64,000 bases of DNA. It comes from Anisodus tanguticus. Lineage: Eukaryota; Streptophyta; Magnoliopsida; Solanales; Solanaceae. Below, in pieces: positions 48,658 to 59,491 of the stretch. Below the pieces are notes generated by a model that saw only the letters and a list, made by a program, of their open reading frames with translations, was not told where the DNA came from and searched no databases. The stretch is taken from the NCBI GenBank assembly GCA_034509755.1, contig CM067546.1, positions 18,396,615 to 18,460,614 on the forward strand, read 5' to 3'. Numbering within the stretch: position 1 is the first letter of the stretch; each line of letters starts with the position of its first letter. A program made the position numbers and the translations under genes.

Positions 48658-50440
48658 ATGGCTAGTGACATTCAAGTTGAGGTTAGCAACCATGACGACA
48701 ACAACAACATAGACAATGGTGCTAACAACATCAATAACAACAACGGCGTTCCGCCCGTTGATATAACAACAACAGCTTTTCGCCCGTTGATCTAATGAAC
48801 GGCGTTCCGCCCGTTGATCTGTTGAATCCTAATCCCGTGATTTTACCCCAAGGGTCTAGAAGGTCACGTGGAAAGACACTAGATGATGATGATGAAAAAA
48901 TTAATTTGGCTCGGATCTTTCACATGCTGAAGGAGCAACATGAGTCAATAACTCAGTTGCAAAAGAAAAGCAGCAGAGCGAGTGCGGCGGATGAGCCTCG
49001 GTCAGTCCGCAATGATGATCCGGGTCGGGAAGAGGATCGGGTTGATGAGAATGCCAATGGTTCGGGGACTAATGAACCCTCAGAGGTCTTGATGGATTGA
49101 CACTAATAAAAAGAAGGTGGAAACTTACAACTCACGGGTAGACCAGATTCTAGGAGCCCCTCCGATCTTGAAGGACCAGACTCGAAGAGATATATTCAAC
49201 TATCATTTCCACCGAGTGCGGCATCGAAACTGATCCCGATAAGGTTTAAAATGCCTGACCTCCCGAAGTACGATGGGACAACGGATCCACAAGAGCATTT
49301 GACGTCGTATACTTGTGCAGTAAGGACTATGACATGCATCCGGACTAGATTAAATCGGTGTTGTTGGAGAAGTTTGGCGAAATGCTATCTAAAGGAGCAA
49401 TGACATTGTATTTTATGTTTCCTGAACATTCTATTAACTCATTTGAAATGCTTGCAGATGCTTTTATAAAGGCACATACTGGAGCACGGAAGGTTCAAGC
49501 AAGAAAGGCAGATATATTCAAATTTCTCAAAAGGATACAGAGTTGTTGCGGGAGTTCGTGTCGTGGTTTTAAAAGGAACAAATGTTTATTTCACGGGTAC
49601 CGGATAATGGGTAGCCGAAGCTTTCACTAAAGGGTTGAATCCCAAGAGCTCTAGTGCCTCATTCAAGTTGAAGGAGAACTTGTTGGAATTTCCGGAAGTA
49701 ACTTGGGCAGACGTGCATAATCTGTACGAATCCAAAATCAGGTGAAGATGATCAATTCGAGCTTCCACCGAGGTCAACAGGTCGGAACAAGAAGTTTGAT
49801 AAATAAAAGAGGGTAGTTGAGTCAGAGTCAAAATCTTCGAAGGATAGATATCAACCCTACTTGCAACATGAGAGGTCTAATTTTAGGTCGGATAGAGGTC
49901 GAAACACATGCAATTTTCAATCGGACAGAAATTATCAAGGGTCTACCAGTAGAGGCTTGCAATTCAGGAATGATACCGGCGGGTCTTCTTCCAATATTGT
50001 TGAGAACCCAAGGTTATCTAAATATAATTTCAATATCGATGATGCCGGACTCATTTCAGCTATTGGGCATATTAAGGAAACAAGATGGCTAAGACCACTC
50101 CGGTCAGATTCGGCTCAAAGGGACCCAAGTTTGTTTTCTGATTATCATGGAACTCATGGTCATCGGACCGAGGACTATCGTCAATTGAAAGATGAAATGG
50201 ATCGGTTGTTGAAAAATGGCCACCTGCGTGAGTTTTTAAGTGATCAAGCAAAGGGAAACTACAGAAACAGAGAAGCAAGCAAACAAGCACATCAAGTTGA
50301 GCCCCAGCATATTATCAACATGATTATTGGAGGAATGGACGTTCCAAAGGGAGCGGTCATGACGGCAAAGAAGACGAAAGTGTCAATTACTCGGGAGAAA
50401 AGATCCAGAGATTATGTGCCAGAGGGAACAATTTCCTTCA
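48658..50440 (+). pseudogene. gag region of the Tat element
   Basis: A leader from ATG 48658 (MASDIQVEVSNHDDNNN) is rich in Asn and Asp and contains a tandem duplication of GGCGTTCCGCCCGTTGAT (48744-48820) that shifts the frame. The capsid-like retrotransposon gag domain is spread over frames: LLEKFGEMLSKGAMTLYFMF and SFEMLADAFIKAHTGARKVQ at 49358-49500, then a shift. A basic, Arg/Asn-rich segment near 49860-49980 precedes a conserved YHGTHGHRTEDYRQL / NGHLREFLSDQAK motif (50140-50250). At least four frame changes or stops, so no full Gag can be made. Confidence 0.8.
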
Positions 50441-50459
50441 ATGATGAAGACGAAGAGGG

Positions 50460-50895
50460 CATCATTCAACCTCACAATAATGCTTTGGTAATTTCTGTCT
50501 TTATCAATAAATTGAAGATTAAGCGTATTTTGATTGATCCACGTAGCTCGGCCAATATTATCCGTTGGAAAGTGGTAGAGCAGTTAGGGCAGTTGGACCA
50601 AATTGTGCTAACGACTCGAGTTCTCAACGAATTCAACATAGAAAGTCAGACTACGAAGGAAGAAATTACTCTTCCAGTCAATATAGCCAGAATAGTTCAG
50701 CAAACGAAGTTCTATGTTATCAAAGGTGAAATGAGGCACAACACGCTGTTTGGCAGGCCTTGGATACCTGACATAAGGATCGTGCCTTCGACGTTACACA
50801 TAATGCTAAAGTTTCCGACCCTGGAGGGAATAAAAACAGTTCGCGATGAGCAACCGACAGCAAGGGAAATGTTTGCGGTAGAAGAAGTTGTGTAA
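50460..50895 (+). pseudogene. Retropepsin-like protease of the Tat element
   Basis: Part of the long open frame 49861-50895. Aspartic-protease features: ALVISVFINKLKIKRILIDP followed by RSSANII. The catalytic turn reads D-P-R-S-S; in related elements the third residue is Gly, so this substitution probably kills activity. LFGRPWIPDIRIVPSTLH follows as the conserved C-terminal flap-to-end region. The frame ends at TAA/TGA stops before RT, so it is separated from the rest of pol. Confidence 0.75.
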
Positions 50896-51209
50896 ACATC
50901 GAGAGAAGTGAAAGATTCAAGTAAAGGCAAAGTTGTTAAATAGAAATCACAAGATTTGGGCTCTACGAGTCCGAAGGAAGACAAGATTAACTTCGAGGAC
51001 GAAGAAAATCATTTCCGTGTCCCGAGGTCATTTGTGCTGCCAGATGACTTAGATGCCACGAAGTCAACCGTAGAGGAATTGGATCAAGTCATCTTGTTCG
51101 TGCATCTACTGGATAGATAGGTATACGTGGGCACCGGGTTAACCCCGTAGCTCAGGCTTAAATTAATTGAATTTATTAAAGCTAACTTCGATTGTTTTTC
51201 CTAGTCCTA

Positions 51210-52540
51210 TTTAGACATGACATGTATTCCACTGGAGATCACGACTCACAAGCTGAGTTTGGATTCGAGCTTTCCCGTGATAAAGCAAAAGAGGAGGCCA
51301 AGGGCCGAATTCAAGCATAAATTCTTCAAGGAGGAGGTAACAAAGTTTTTAAATATAGGTTCCATCTGGAAAGTAGAGTACCCGTATTGGCTAGCTAACA
51401 TAGTGGTCGTACCTAAAAATGGTAATAAGTTGAGAATGTGCATAGATTTTAAGGATTTGAACAATGCATGCCTAAGGACTCTTTTCCTTTGCCACACATC
51501 GATCGAATGATTGATGCTACAGCAAGGCATGAAATGCTAAGTTTTCTTGACGCTTACTCTGGGTACAACAAGATTCGGATGAACTTGTAGGATCAAGAGA
51601 AAACTTCTTTCATAACTAGGTACGGGACGTATTGCTATAATGTGATGTCATTTGGTTTTAAAATGTCGGGGTGACATATCAAGCTTAGCTAACCACATGT
51701 TTGAAGATCAAATAGGAAAAATAATGGAAGTTTACATTAATGATATGTTAGTTAAGTCCCTTGAAGCATAGGACCATTTAAAGCATTTGCAAAAAACATT
51801 TGACGTGCTCCAAAAATACAACATGAAGTTGAATCCTGAAAAGTGTATTTTTGGAGTGGGCTCGAGCAAGTTCTTAGGCTTCTTGGTCTCAAATCGGGGA
51901 ATAGAGATTAATCCGGATAAGATCAAAGCCATCAAAGAAATACAGGAGGTGTTTGACAATGTGAAAGCAGTGCAAAGACTTACTGGGAGGATAGCCGCTT
52001 TAAGTAGGTTTATCTCCTAGTCATCAAAGAAAAGTCATTGGTTCTTCTCTTTGTTGAAAAAGAAGAATGACTTCTAGTGGACGTCGGAGTGTCAGCAGGC
52101 CTTGAGGGATTTAAAGAAATACTTGTCCAGTCCGTCGTTAATACATAAACCGAAGACAGATGAGCAACTGTTCCTGTACCTGGTAGTATCCGAAGTAGCG
52201 GTAAGCGCAATGTTGGTTCAAAATGAAAAAGGTATGCAATTTCTGATTTATTATGTGAGTAGAACTTTGGCTAGTGCAGAGACTAGGTATCTTCACTTAG
52301 AAAAATTGGCTTTAGTATTAGTAACGGCTTCTAGAAAATTGAGACCGTATTTTCAACGTCATCCCATATGTGTAGTAACAACTTATCCACTAAAAATGTG
52401 ATGCATAAACTAGAACAGTCCGGTAGGCTAGCCAAATGGGCAGTAGAAATTAGTGGGTATGGCATAGAGTATTAACCGAGAACAACAATAAAGTCTCAGG
52501 TTTTAGCAGAGACTTCGTAGCGGACTTTACACTTGGAATG
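51210..52540 (+). pseudogene. Reverse transcriptase and first RNase H of the Tat element
   Basis: The RT starts with PLEITTHKLSLD and WLANIVVVPKNGNKLRMCID, continues after a frameshift with SFLDAYSGYNKIRM, and has the catalytic motif as YIND at 51733-51744 instead of YIDD. A TAG follows at 51769-51771. LNPEKCIFGVGSSKFLGF (51832 on) and QRLTGRIAALSRFIS are the thumb and connection. The Ty3-type RNase H follows: LYLVVSEVAVSAMLVQNEKG, FLIYYVSRTLASAETRYLH and EKLALVLVTASRKLRPYF. Several stops and shifts and a mutated catalytic Asp show it is dead. Confidence 0.85.
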
Positions 52541-52589
52541 ATTTCTGAAGTAGAAAAAGAACTTTTGTTAACCTCGGAAAAAACTTCGG

Positions 52590-52900
52590 GGGTCTGGACC
52601 TTGTACACGGACAAAGCTTTGAATGTGAAAGGGTTCGGGCTCAGGGTAGTGCTTAAGGCACCCGCATGAGATATTATTCGGTAGTTGATAAGAACTGTAA
52701 AATTGATTAACAATGAAGCCGAGTATGAGGCTATGATTGCGGGTTTAGAATTAGCAAGGAGCTTGAGAGTTGAGGTCATCGAAGAAAAATGTGACTCACT
52801 TCTGGTCATTAATCAAGTCAATGGCGTGTTCGAAGTAAAGGAGGAAAGGATGAAAAAAATACATAGAGAAATTGAAGTGATATTGCATCGGTTCAAATAA
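52590..52900 (+). pseudogene. Second, archaeal-like RNase H (aRH) of the Tat element
   Basis: WTLYTDKALNVKGFG gives the first catalytic Asp region. INNEAEYEAMIAGLELARSL supplies the conserved Glu, and CDSLLVINQVNGVFEVKEER the next Asp. This is the additional RNase H acquired by Tat-lineage elements and is distinct from the Ty3-type RNase H just upstream. Stop codons lie at about 52668 and 52683. The reading continues into MEHVSWEQNNEKDALNNLG, the expected C-terminal region (about 52907 on). Confidence 0.78.
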
Positions 52901-52999
52901 TGGACCATGGAGCATGTATCTTGGGAGCAAAATAATGAAAAGGATGCCTTAAATAATTTGGGGCCGTTAGTAGATGAGGAAGAATTTAATTCAGGGATA

Positions 53000-54306
53000 G
53001 TTTTGCAACTACTAAACTCCATGATTGATGGTGGTCATGCTGAACTAAACACAACAAGCTTAACTTGGGATTGGCATAACAAGTTTATCGACTACCTTCG
53101 AGATGGGAAGTTGCCTATGGATCCGAAGGAATCAAGAGCACTTCGGACTAAGGTGGCCAGGTTTTGTCTTGTTGATGATTAGTTGTACCGAAGGTCTTTT
53201 TATGGTCCTTTAGCAAGATGTTTAGGGCCTGGAGAAATTGATTATGTGATACGCGAGGTTCATGAGGGTATTTGCGATTATAATTACGGAGCAGAACTTT
53301 TGGTCCAAAAATTGATTAGGGCCGAATATTATTGGGTCAAATGGAAAAATACACGAAGAATTTCGTTCAAAAATGCGATGAATGTCAAATACATGCTCCT
53401 ATGATTCACCAACCAACGGAATTAATGCATCCAATTTTATCTCCATAGCCATTCATGAAATGGGGGATGGACATCCTGGGGCCACTCCCATGGGCACCAG
53501 AAAAAGTACGTTTTATCTTATTTATGACTGATTATTTTTCTAAGTAGGTTGAAGCGAAGGCCTTTAAGGAAGTCAAAGGAAAACAAGTCATTGATTTGAT
53601 ATGAGATCATATCATTTTCCAGTTCAACATATCGACGAATATCACATGCGATAATGGGCGACAATTCGTTGCGAAGAAGGTGAATGACTTCCTCGAAAGG
53701 TTGAAAATTTAGCAGATTGTGTCGACTCCGTACCACCCCAAGTGCAAACGGGAAAACAGAGTTAACAAATAAGATAATTAATCAGAATATGAGGAAAAGA
53801 TTGAAGGAGTCAAAAGGAAAATGGACAAAAATTTTATCGTAGGTGTTGTGGCCATACATGACAACGCCAAAATCTAGCACTGGGAGACTCCATTTTCTTT
53901 GGTTTATGGTATAAAGGCTTTAATTCCGACGGAAGTGGGCGAGCCGAGCTTAAGGTTCAGCCATGCAACTGAAGATTCAAATAATGAAGCGATGGCCATA
54001 AAGCTCGACTTGATGGATGAACATAGTGAATTGGCTTTACTTCGGGTAGTTGCTCAAAAGCAAAGGATGAGAAAATATTACAACCGTAGGACTAATCTTC
54101 GGCACTTTCAAGTAGGATACCAAGTTCTTTGAAAAGTGACCCTTAACACCAAAAATCCCAATGAAGGAAAATTGAGTCCGAACTGGGAAGGTCCTTACAA
54201 AGTTTCAGGAATCACCGATAAAGGCTCGTACCAGTTGGAAGTTGAAGATGGTCAGAAACTGTCGAATAACTGGAACATCGCTCACTTAAAGCGATATTAT
54301 TGCTAA
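53000..54306 (+). pseudogene. Integrase of the Tat element
   Basis: The zinc-binding region contains VHEGICDYNYGAELL, where the second His is lost, and further on KCDECQ-like cysteines in another frame. The core shows FMTDYFSK (first Asp, 53522 on), TCDNGRQFVAKKVNDFL (second Asp) and a degraded ...NGKTELTNK (Glu region). The C-terminal part is open: VYGIKALIPTEVGEPSLRF (53899 on), QKQRMRKYYNRR and the terminal HLKRYYC followed by TAA at 54304-54306. At least five stops or shifts. Confidence 0.82.
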
Positions 54307-55440
54307 GGTATGGTTTTTATTAACTGTTTCTATTTTTTAAATATTACTACGTTATGGTTAACCCATGCAGGTTCAACTTGGAGTAATCATTCCAAGACCG
54401 AGCCGAGTTAGAATTAGGTCTAAAAATACGTGTTGTACTCTTTTTCCCTTAGCACGGTTTTTATCCCGAAAAGGGTTTTTCTGGCAAAGTTTTTAATGAG
54501 GCAACAATGTAAAGCGTGTTACTTATTTCAGAGTTGAAGACCGGATAAGTTCTGGGAACCGCCCGGTATTAAAAAAGCAAATTGTGTTTAAGTTCTCATA
54601 CTTCGAACACAAATACTAGGGGACTACCATACCTCGACAAAGAAGTTTGAGGCAAGAGTGAGAAGTTCAGAGATTTTTTAGCTTCTTGCCCAAGTAGTTT
54701 CTTTGTTGCGGCAAAGCATGTAAAGGCAGAAAGATCGATTGAATGAAAGAATACTTTGGCCAACCAAAATTTGCTTCGACTATATTTCATTACATACCGT
54801 TATCCTCGGGTAATTATTGAAATCTTTAGGCATATAACGAGTTTCTTAAAGTCCTTAACTTGGGAGTACTATCGTAAAGATACCCGAAACAAAAATAAGT
54901 AAAGTTCCGAAGGCATTAGTTCAAAATGAACCCAACCTATTTCTAAAGACACTTGAAGTTGTCTAAATATTAGAAATAATTAAAGATCCAATATTCATGC
55001 CCGAAGTGAATAAGAGACGTCCTATTAAACATAAAAGTAAGGTACTTATATTTAAGTCATTGAATGACCCCAAACCGGAGGAAATTACCCGGTGTAGAGC
55101 GAGCTAAAGGAAAAAGTTTGTTCAAATTATTTATGTTATTTTAAAGAAATTTACTTAAGTCATTTTTAAGACCGAATATAACTTCCATTCGGCTCGATGT
55201 AAACTAAGTGATGGTTTATTTTATTAAAACTCTGAAGCCAGAGGTAATTTTCCCAAAACGGGTTAGGAGTTTATTTGGCTAAGTGTTGAAAATACGAAAC
55301 AGCGAGACATGCCAAATAATGGTAGAAAAAGCATAACAAAGAAAAAAGATGTTTATTTTATATACAAGGCTGGTAACGACCAAAGCAAAACGTACATAGA
55401 GGAAATAAAGGGGGGAGGCAAAAGCATTAAAGCCTAGTTC
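54307..55440 (+). other. Non-coding region between pol and the antisense gene
   Basis: No plus- or minus-strand frame with family features. It contains GAAGTGAATAAGAGACG-like purine stretches and several TTCGG/CCGAA motifs. Tat elements normally carry a long non-coding stretch here. Confidence 0.55.
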
Positions 55441-58165
55441 TTAGTCGGACTCGGAGTCCTCTAGGCCTTCCCCGGAGCTGTCTCCGGTTAACTAGTGGTA
55501 GGCTCTGAGCTCGACTTCTCTAGCCTCGTCTATTTTGGCCTTAATATTTAGGATCCCGTCCTGAGCTTGTTCTAAAGTGAACCTTCAGACATTCCACTTA
55601 GTATGCTCAGTCTTCAGCATTGCCCGGGCCACTTCATCCTCTACATCAACTAGAGCTTGGTCTCGCTCAGACGAGACTTGAGCAAGTTAGGCTGAAATTT
55701 CACCATACCTTTGGTTCGAGACTTCAAGATCGTTCCTAAACCCATCGTTGGTATGAGTTTGTTGGTCATCTTGGTCTTGAGCCATCTTCAGCGCAGCAAG
55801 GTCATCGGCCCTGTCGGTATCTATTGCAGCAAGTTTGGCACCAAGACGATCAAGTTCTGCATTCAAACATTCTACTTGATAATGTTGAACCTCTTCCTGC
55901 TCCCCGAGCTGCTGAGTGAGGACTTCGACATCTTGGAAGAGTTTTTCATTCTCATCCTCAAAAATCTTATTTTCCTCGGTGACAAGCTCGAGGTCATTTA
56001 TTGCTCGGAGGTAGCTTCCCCTGACTTGGTCCACCTCAGCTTGGACAGTGAGTAAGTCACCAACTTGTTGCAGTTGGGCATCCTTTTGTTGAATGAGCCC
56101 TTTGAGGTGTTGGATTTATTTTTCTTGAGCATTCAGCTGCCCTTTAAGGTGCTCATTTTCATCCAAATATCGGATGAGGCCCTCACCAACAAGAACGGAG
56201 GACTGCAAGATTAAGAATCAAAGGAAAGTTAGACATTAGAGATAATATAATTTTCAACTTATGCAGTTAAGAAGACTACATACTCGATTGGCGGAGTGCA
56301 TACCCTCATTAAAGAGGCATTTCCAAGACACATTTTGCATTTTCTCCTTACCGGACTCCGATATGAGGGGTCTCATGTAGTTGGCAATCCCGACCGGATG
56401 GGACAGAAAGTTTGTGTCCTCATGGAAGGAAATGGTAGCAAATCTTATTTTCTTCGGGTCCGAACTTGGGGTAGGGAAAACATTTACAAGCCTGGAATGA
56501 GAGCTAGCATGGTTTCTCGGGGTCTTGGAAGATTTGGTCAAGTATAGTATGACCAGGTGAGAAAACCCGGCGGTATGAGCTCGCTCACCTCGGACTGTGG
56601 AGGTACCAGCCTCTTCGAAGAGGCATTCAAAATATTTTTGCCCAATGGTTTGGGCTAGTTATGATGGTGGAAGAGGAGTTGAAGTAGAAGTCTTTGGTTT
56701 TTTAGCCAACAGCCCATCATCTATGGCTTCATCGTCATCCTCAATGATGACAGATTCAACGATCAGATGTGCGGGAGCAAGAGTAGGCACCTCGGTAGGG
56801 GGAAAATTGGTTTAGCTGCTTCAGTAGCAGCATTTGCTTCTCTCACTTCGGCTGGAGTATTTTCTGCCGGAGTGGTAAGAGTGGTAGTAGTGCTAATAGT
56901 GGTGGTGGAGACTTTACTAATCCAGACATCATCTACAGAAAATGCCAGAGTCTTGAGCTCGGGAGGAGCCTCCCGTCGCCAAGATTCTTTTCCTCTTTTT
57001 GGAGGCCGAAGGTGACTTCGGAGGCTTTGAGGATTTAGTGGTTTTGTTTTTCTTTGCTACCTCAGATATACGGCGAACTGAGGCCATTGGGTCGTGCAAT
57101 GGGTTTGGTATAGTTGGAGCAGCTAAGGGGTCAGACCTCGGGGTCGAGGAGCCCTTCGATAAGCCTGGGAAGGCAAAAGAAAGAGGAAGTACGAAAGAAT
57201 GTATAAGGATGAAGTTAAAAAATATGAAGAAGGTTAAAATGTGGTCTAACCATGGTTTCGGGCTACCCAGCGTTCATCAGAGAGTTCCTTCCATGTCCGC
57301 AGCTTGTGCAGATAAGTGTTAATTATTTTCTCGAATCATTGGTGGAGTTTATCCACGTGGGTCAGAAACCATTGGACGACTGAAAAAGTGAAAATAATTT
57401 TTTTAAAAGCGAGACATTTAAGTCAAAAGGGAGAAAAGGGTTTCAATTCTTATGATGCATGTCCACTGCTTCGAGAATCATGTACCTTACCAGAATAATT
57501 TCAGCAATCGGAACCACAACAAAACATTCCATCCATCCCCAGTATCGATTCTCATCGACACTGGAGAGAATGTGGAATTTCCCTCGCTTGGAAAGCTGGA
57601 CTATTCCACCATGAAAGAATCTTGGTGAGTACAAATGGATCAAATGATCCAAAGTAAAATCTTTTTTGACCAAGCTGGACAAGTAACGGAGGCAGACCAT
57701 GATCCTCCAAACTGACGGGCCAATTTATGCAAGATACAGATTGTAAGTCTTGCACATCTTGAGGATTACACGATCGATGGGTGGGTCGAATTTGAAAGTG
57801 AAGGGGTAGGCATACACATTGGAGTACCCAAACCTGAAGGTGGTGACATTGTCCTCCGAGCCAGGGAAAATAATCCTGGAGAGATTTGTCCAGCCACACT
57901 TAACTCGGGCTCTTTTGAGGTCGAAGGTCTTGATGGAGGACGACCAGTTTCTAGCCTCTTTCCCCCAGTCAGACTTCTTGGAAGCCGTTTGAACAGCGAA
58001 CTCAGTTTCAAAGTGGAAGGTTGAAGGCAACATATCATAGGTTCGAGGTTCGGCAACTGCCTGAGCGTTAGAGGACTCCCCGGCGCCGGTGGCAACATCG
58101 GTGGTCGGAGGAGGAGAGACAGTCGGAGAGGAGTTTCTTAAAGAGGATTGGGTAGTCTATGCCAT
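55441..58165 (-). pseudogene. Antisense ORF gene (aORF) of the Tat element, candidate introns, decayed
   Basis: Minus-strand protein-like reading runs from ATG 58165 (third codon now TAG) to TAA at 55441, opposite to gag-pol. N-terminal half: DMLPSTFHFETEFAVQ, FGYSNVYAYPFTFKFDPPID, a nonsense TAA, then WRIMVCLRYLSSLV and GRFHI-like KRGKFHILSSVDENRYWGWM. Candidate GT-AG introns are 57490-57380, 57250-57165 (phase 1; joins RWVARNHG to LSKGSS) and 56283-56203. The phase does not close over the first without a one-base lesion. A Lys/Arg-rich stretch (KKNKTTKSSKPPK, KKRKR) looks like a nuclear localisation signal. The last exon (56202 down) is a coiled coil, and the end is acidic (EDSESD). Known for Tat elements as a class; function unknown. 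Confidence 0.75.
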
Positions 58166-58171
58166 TATTAT

Positions 58172-58292
58172 GAAAATATGAAGATATGGAGATGTGAAGG
58201 TATGAGGGTATGAGGGTATGAAGATGTGAAGATATAAAAGTATGAAGATATGGAGATTTGAAGGCCTCAGAGTCTGAAGATATGAAGATTTG
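58172..58292. repeat. GA-rich 8-9-bp degenerate tandem repeat 5' of the antisense gene
   Basis: About a dozen variants of TATGAAGA, TATGGAGA, TGTGAAGG and TATGAGGG in a row. It lies immediately upstream of the antisense ATG, between it and the 3' LTR, where the antisense transcript's leader or promoter would be. Confidence 0.75.
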
Positions 58293-58589
58293 AGTTTTCG
58301 AAGGATGAAAGAAAAATTTTAAAGGTAAAAATGAAGAAGTAAAAGGAAGGGGTTTTATAGGGACAAATTCATCATTACAAAATGTTTCAGTTAGAGAACC
58401 AAAATGGCAGTTCAATTAGAAGTCGACATGTGTCCGGAGTGGCAGAGTGAAGTGACGTGAGTCAAATCATGGGGAAGGTCAAAGTTTCATTTTTTCGCCT
58501 GTTTCGGAGGAATTTGAAAGAAACGTTACAAGAGAAGTCAATGAGGTATTCATTTCCACTTGCCCTCACTCTGGTGAACTTTGATCTTG

Positions 58590-58606
58590 GAAGTGTGGGG
58601 ACTATC
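58590..58606 (+). other. Purine-rich tract before the Tat 3' LTR
   Basis: GGAAGTGTGGGGACTATC directly precedes the LTR start TGTATACGG, the normal place of the plus-strand primer. Only the first part is purine-rich, so the exact primer limits are uncertain. Confidence 0.6.
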
Positions 58607-59199
58607 TGTATACGGTAAAAACTGGCATGACACGTGACATGGTTTGGGAATGGAGATCGAAGGAAGTAGCAATTTGCACCGGTGGTGAGTTCAAGTGTTG
58701 TAGCAAGACCGGGAGACGGCCGAACCAGATGACACCAAGTAGTGATCGCACATGGAAACATCGAGTGTAAGACCAAAGGAGCTCGGCGCCTACCCGTTCC
58801 GAATTTGGCGTCAACCATTACCATTTGCTCATTAAGTGACCCTTTTTATCATTAAATAACATTTAGTGAGGGAATGATTCTTGGGCATAAATGCCTTGTA
58901 TTGTTAACTATATAAAGAGCCCAACCTTCATTTTGGAAGGGCATCTGATTCTCATTACTGAAACTCGTATAATTACATTTAGAAGTACTCTTGTTATTGG
59001 CTCACCGAAGCAGTTTAGCTGAGGATCGGACCAAACCTTCGGTTCAATTATAATCAAGATTACGACATTACAAACTAATTACTTGTTTATTGCTTTCGTT
59101 TATTTTACTTATTGCTAATTGATTATTTCACTTATCGGCAAATCTATCCACGTATCTTAAAACCATTTACAAATTCAACTGTACCTTTTTGGGTAAACA
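58607..59199 (+). mobile_element. 3' LTR of the Tat element
   Basis: 593 bp, TGTATACGG...GGGTAAACA. Same internal landmarks as the 5' LTR: GACCAAAGGAGCTCGGCGCC, TATATAAAGAG (TATA at 58909), GGATCGGACCAAACC and TTCACTTATCGGCAAATC. Uninterrupted. Open frames on the minus strand match those in the other LTR only because the LTRs are duplicates. Confidence 0.92.
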
Positions 59200-59491
59200 A
59201 TTTGTGAATTGTTTCAGGTCAAATTTGGAAAAGAATTGTCTATGGAATTTGATTTAGTATTGGAGTTGTTGGAATTTTCTATCACAGAAATTGTTCACTT
59301 TGACCCTTTCAAGCATATGTTTTGGCATATTATTCCCTGTCTGAATTGCTTTCTTGAGATACTTTTTTTTTTGTGGGTTTTAGTTATTTCAAGCTTTTTA
59401 TATTTAGACAGTACCAATAATTTTTATTTTTTATTTTTATTGAATTCTTGATTAATCAATATTTGAAGCTCTGTGGATATTGTTAACTTGG

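Larger units (their letters stand above)
44305..59199 (+). mobile_element. 14.9-kb Tat/Ogre-type Ty3/gypsy retrotransposon
   Basis: The two LTRs start TGTATATGGTAAAAAC and TGTATACGGTAAAAAC and end TTTTTGGGTAAACA. The element is flanked by the 5-bp target duplication ATTTG (44300-44304 and 59200-59204). Order: LTR, primer site, gag, protease, RT, RNase H, second archaeal-like RNase H, integrase, a non-coding stretch, an antisense ORF, purine-rich tract, LTR. Two RNase H domains and the antisense ORF before the 3' LTR are known marks of the Tat lineage. All frames are broken. By-eye comparison of the first ~220 LTR bases shows about 20 differences, so the insertion is not recent. Confidence 0.92.

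Noticed and set aside
58462..58824. Minus-strand frame of 120 codons resembling the one at 44292-44522
   Set aside because: Similarity arises because both lie in the two LTRs of one retrotransposon; it is not evidence of a conserved gene.
59205..59451. 80-codon plus-strand frame before the kinase ATG
   Set aside because: Hydrophobic T-rich translation without family support; more likely 5' UTR or intron.
59480..59491. Non-ATG start four codons before the kinase ATG
   Set aside because: It is a TTG codon; the ATG at 59492 has a better context and gives the family-like N-terminus.
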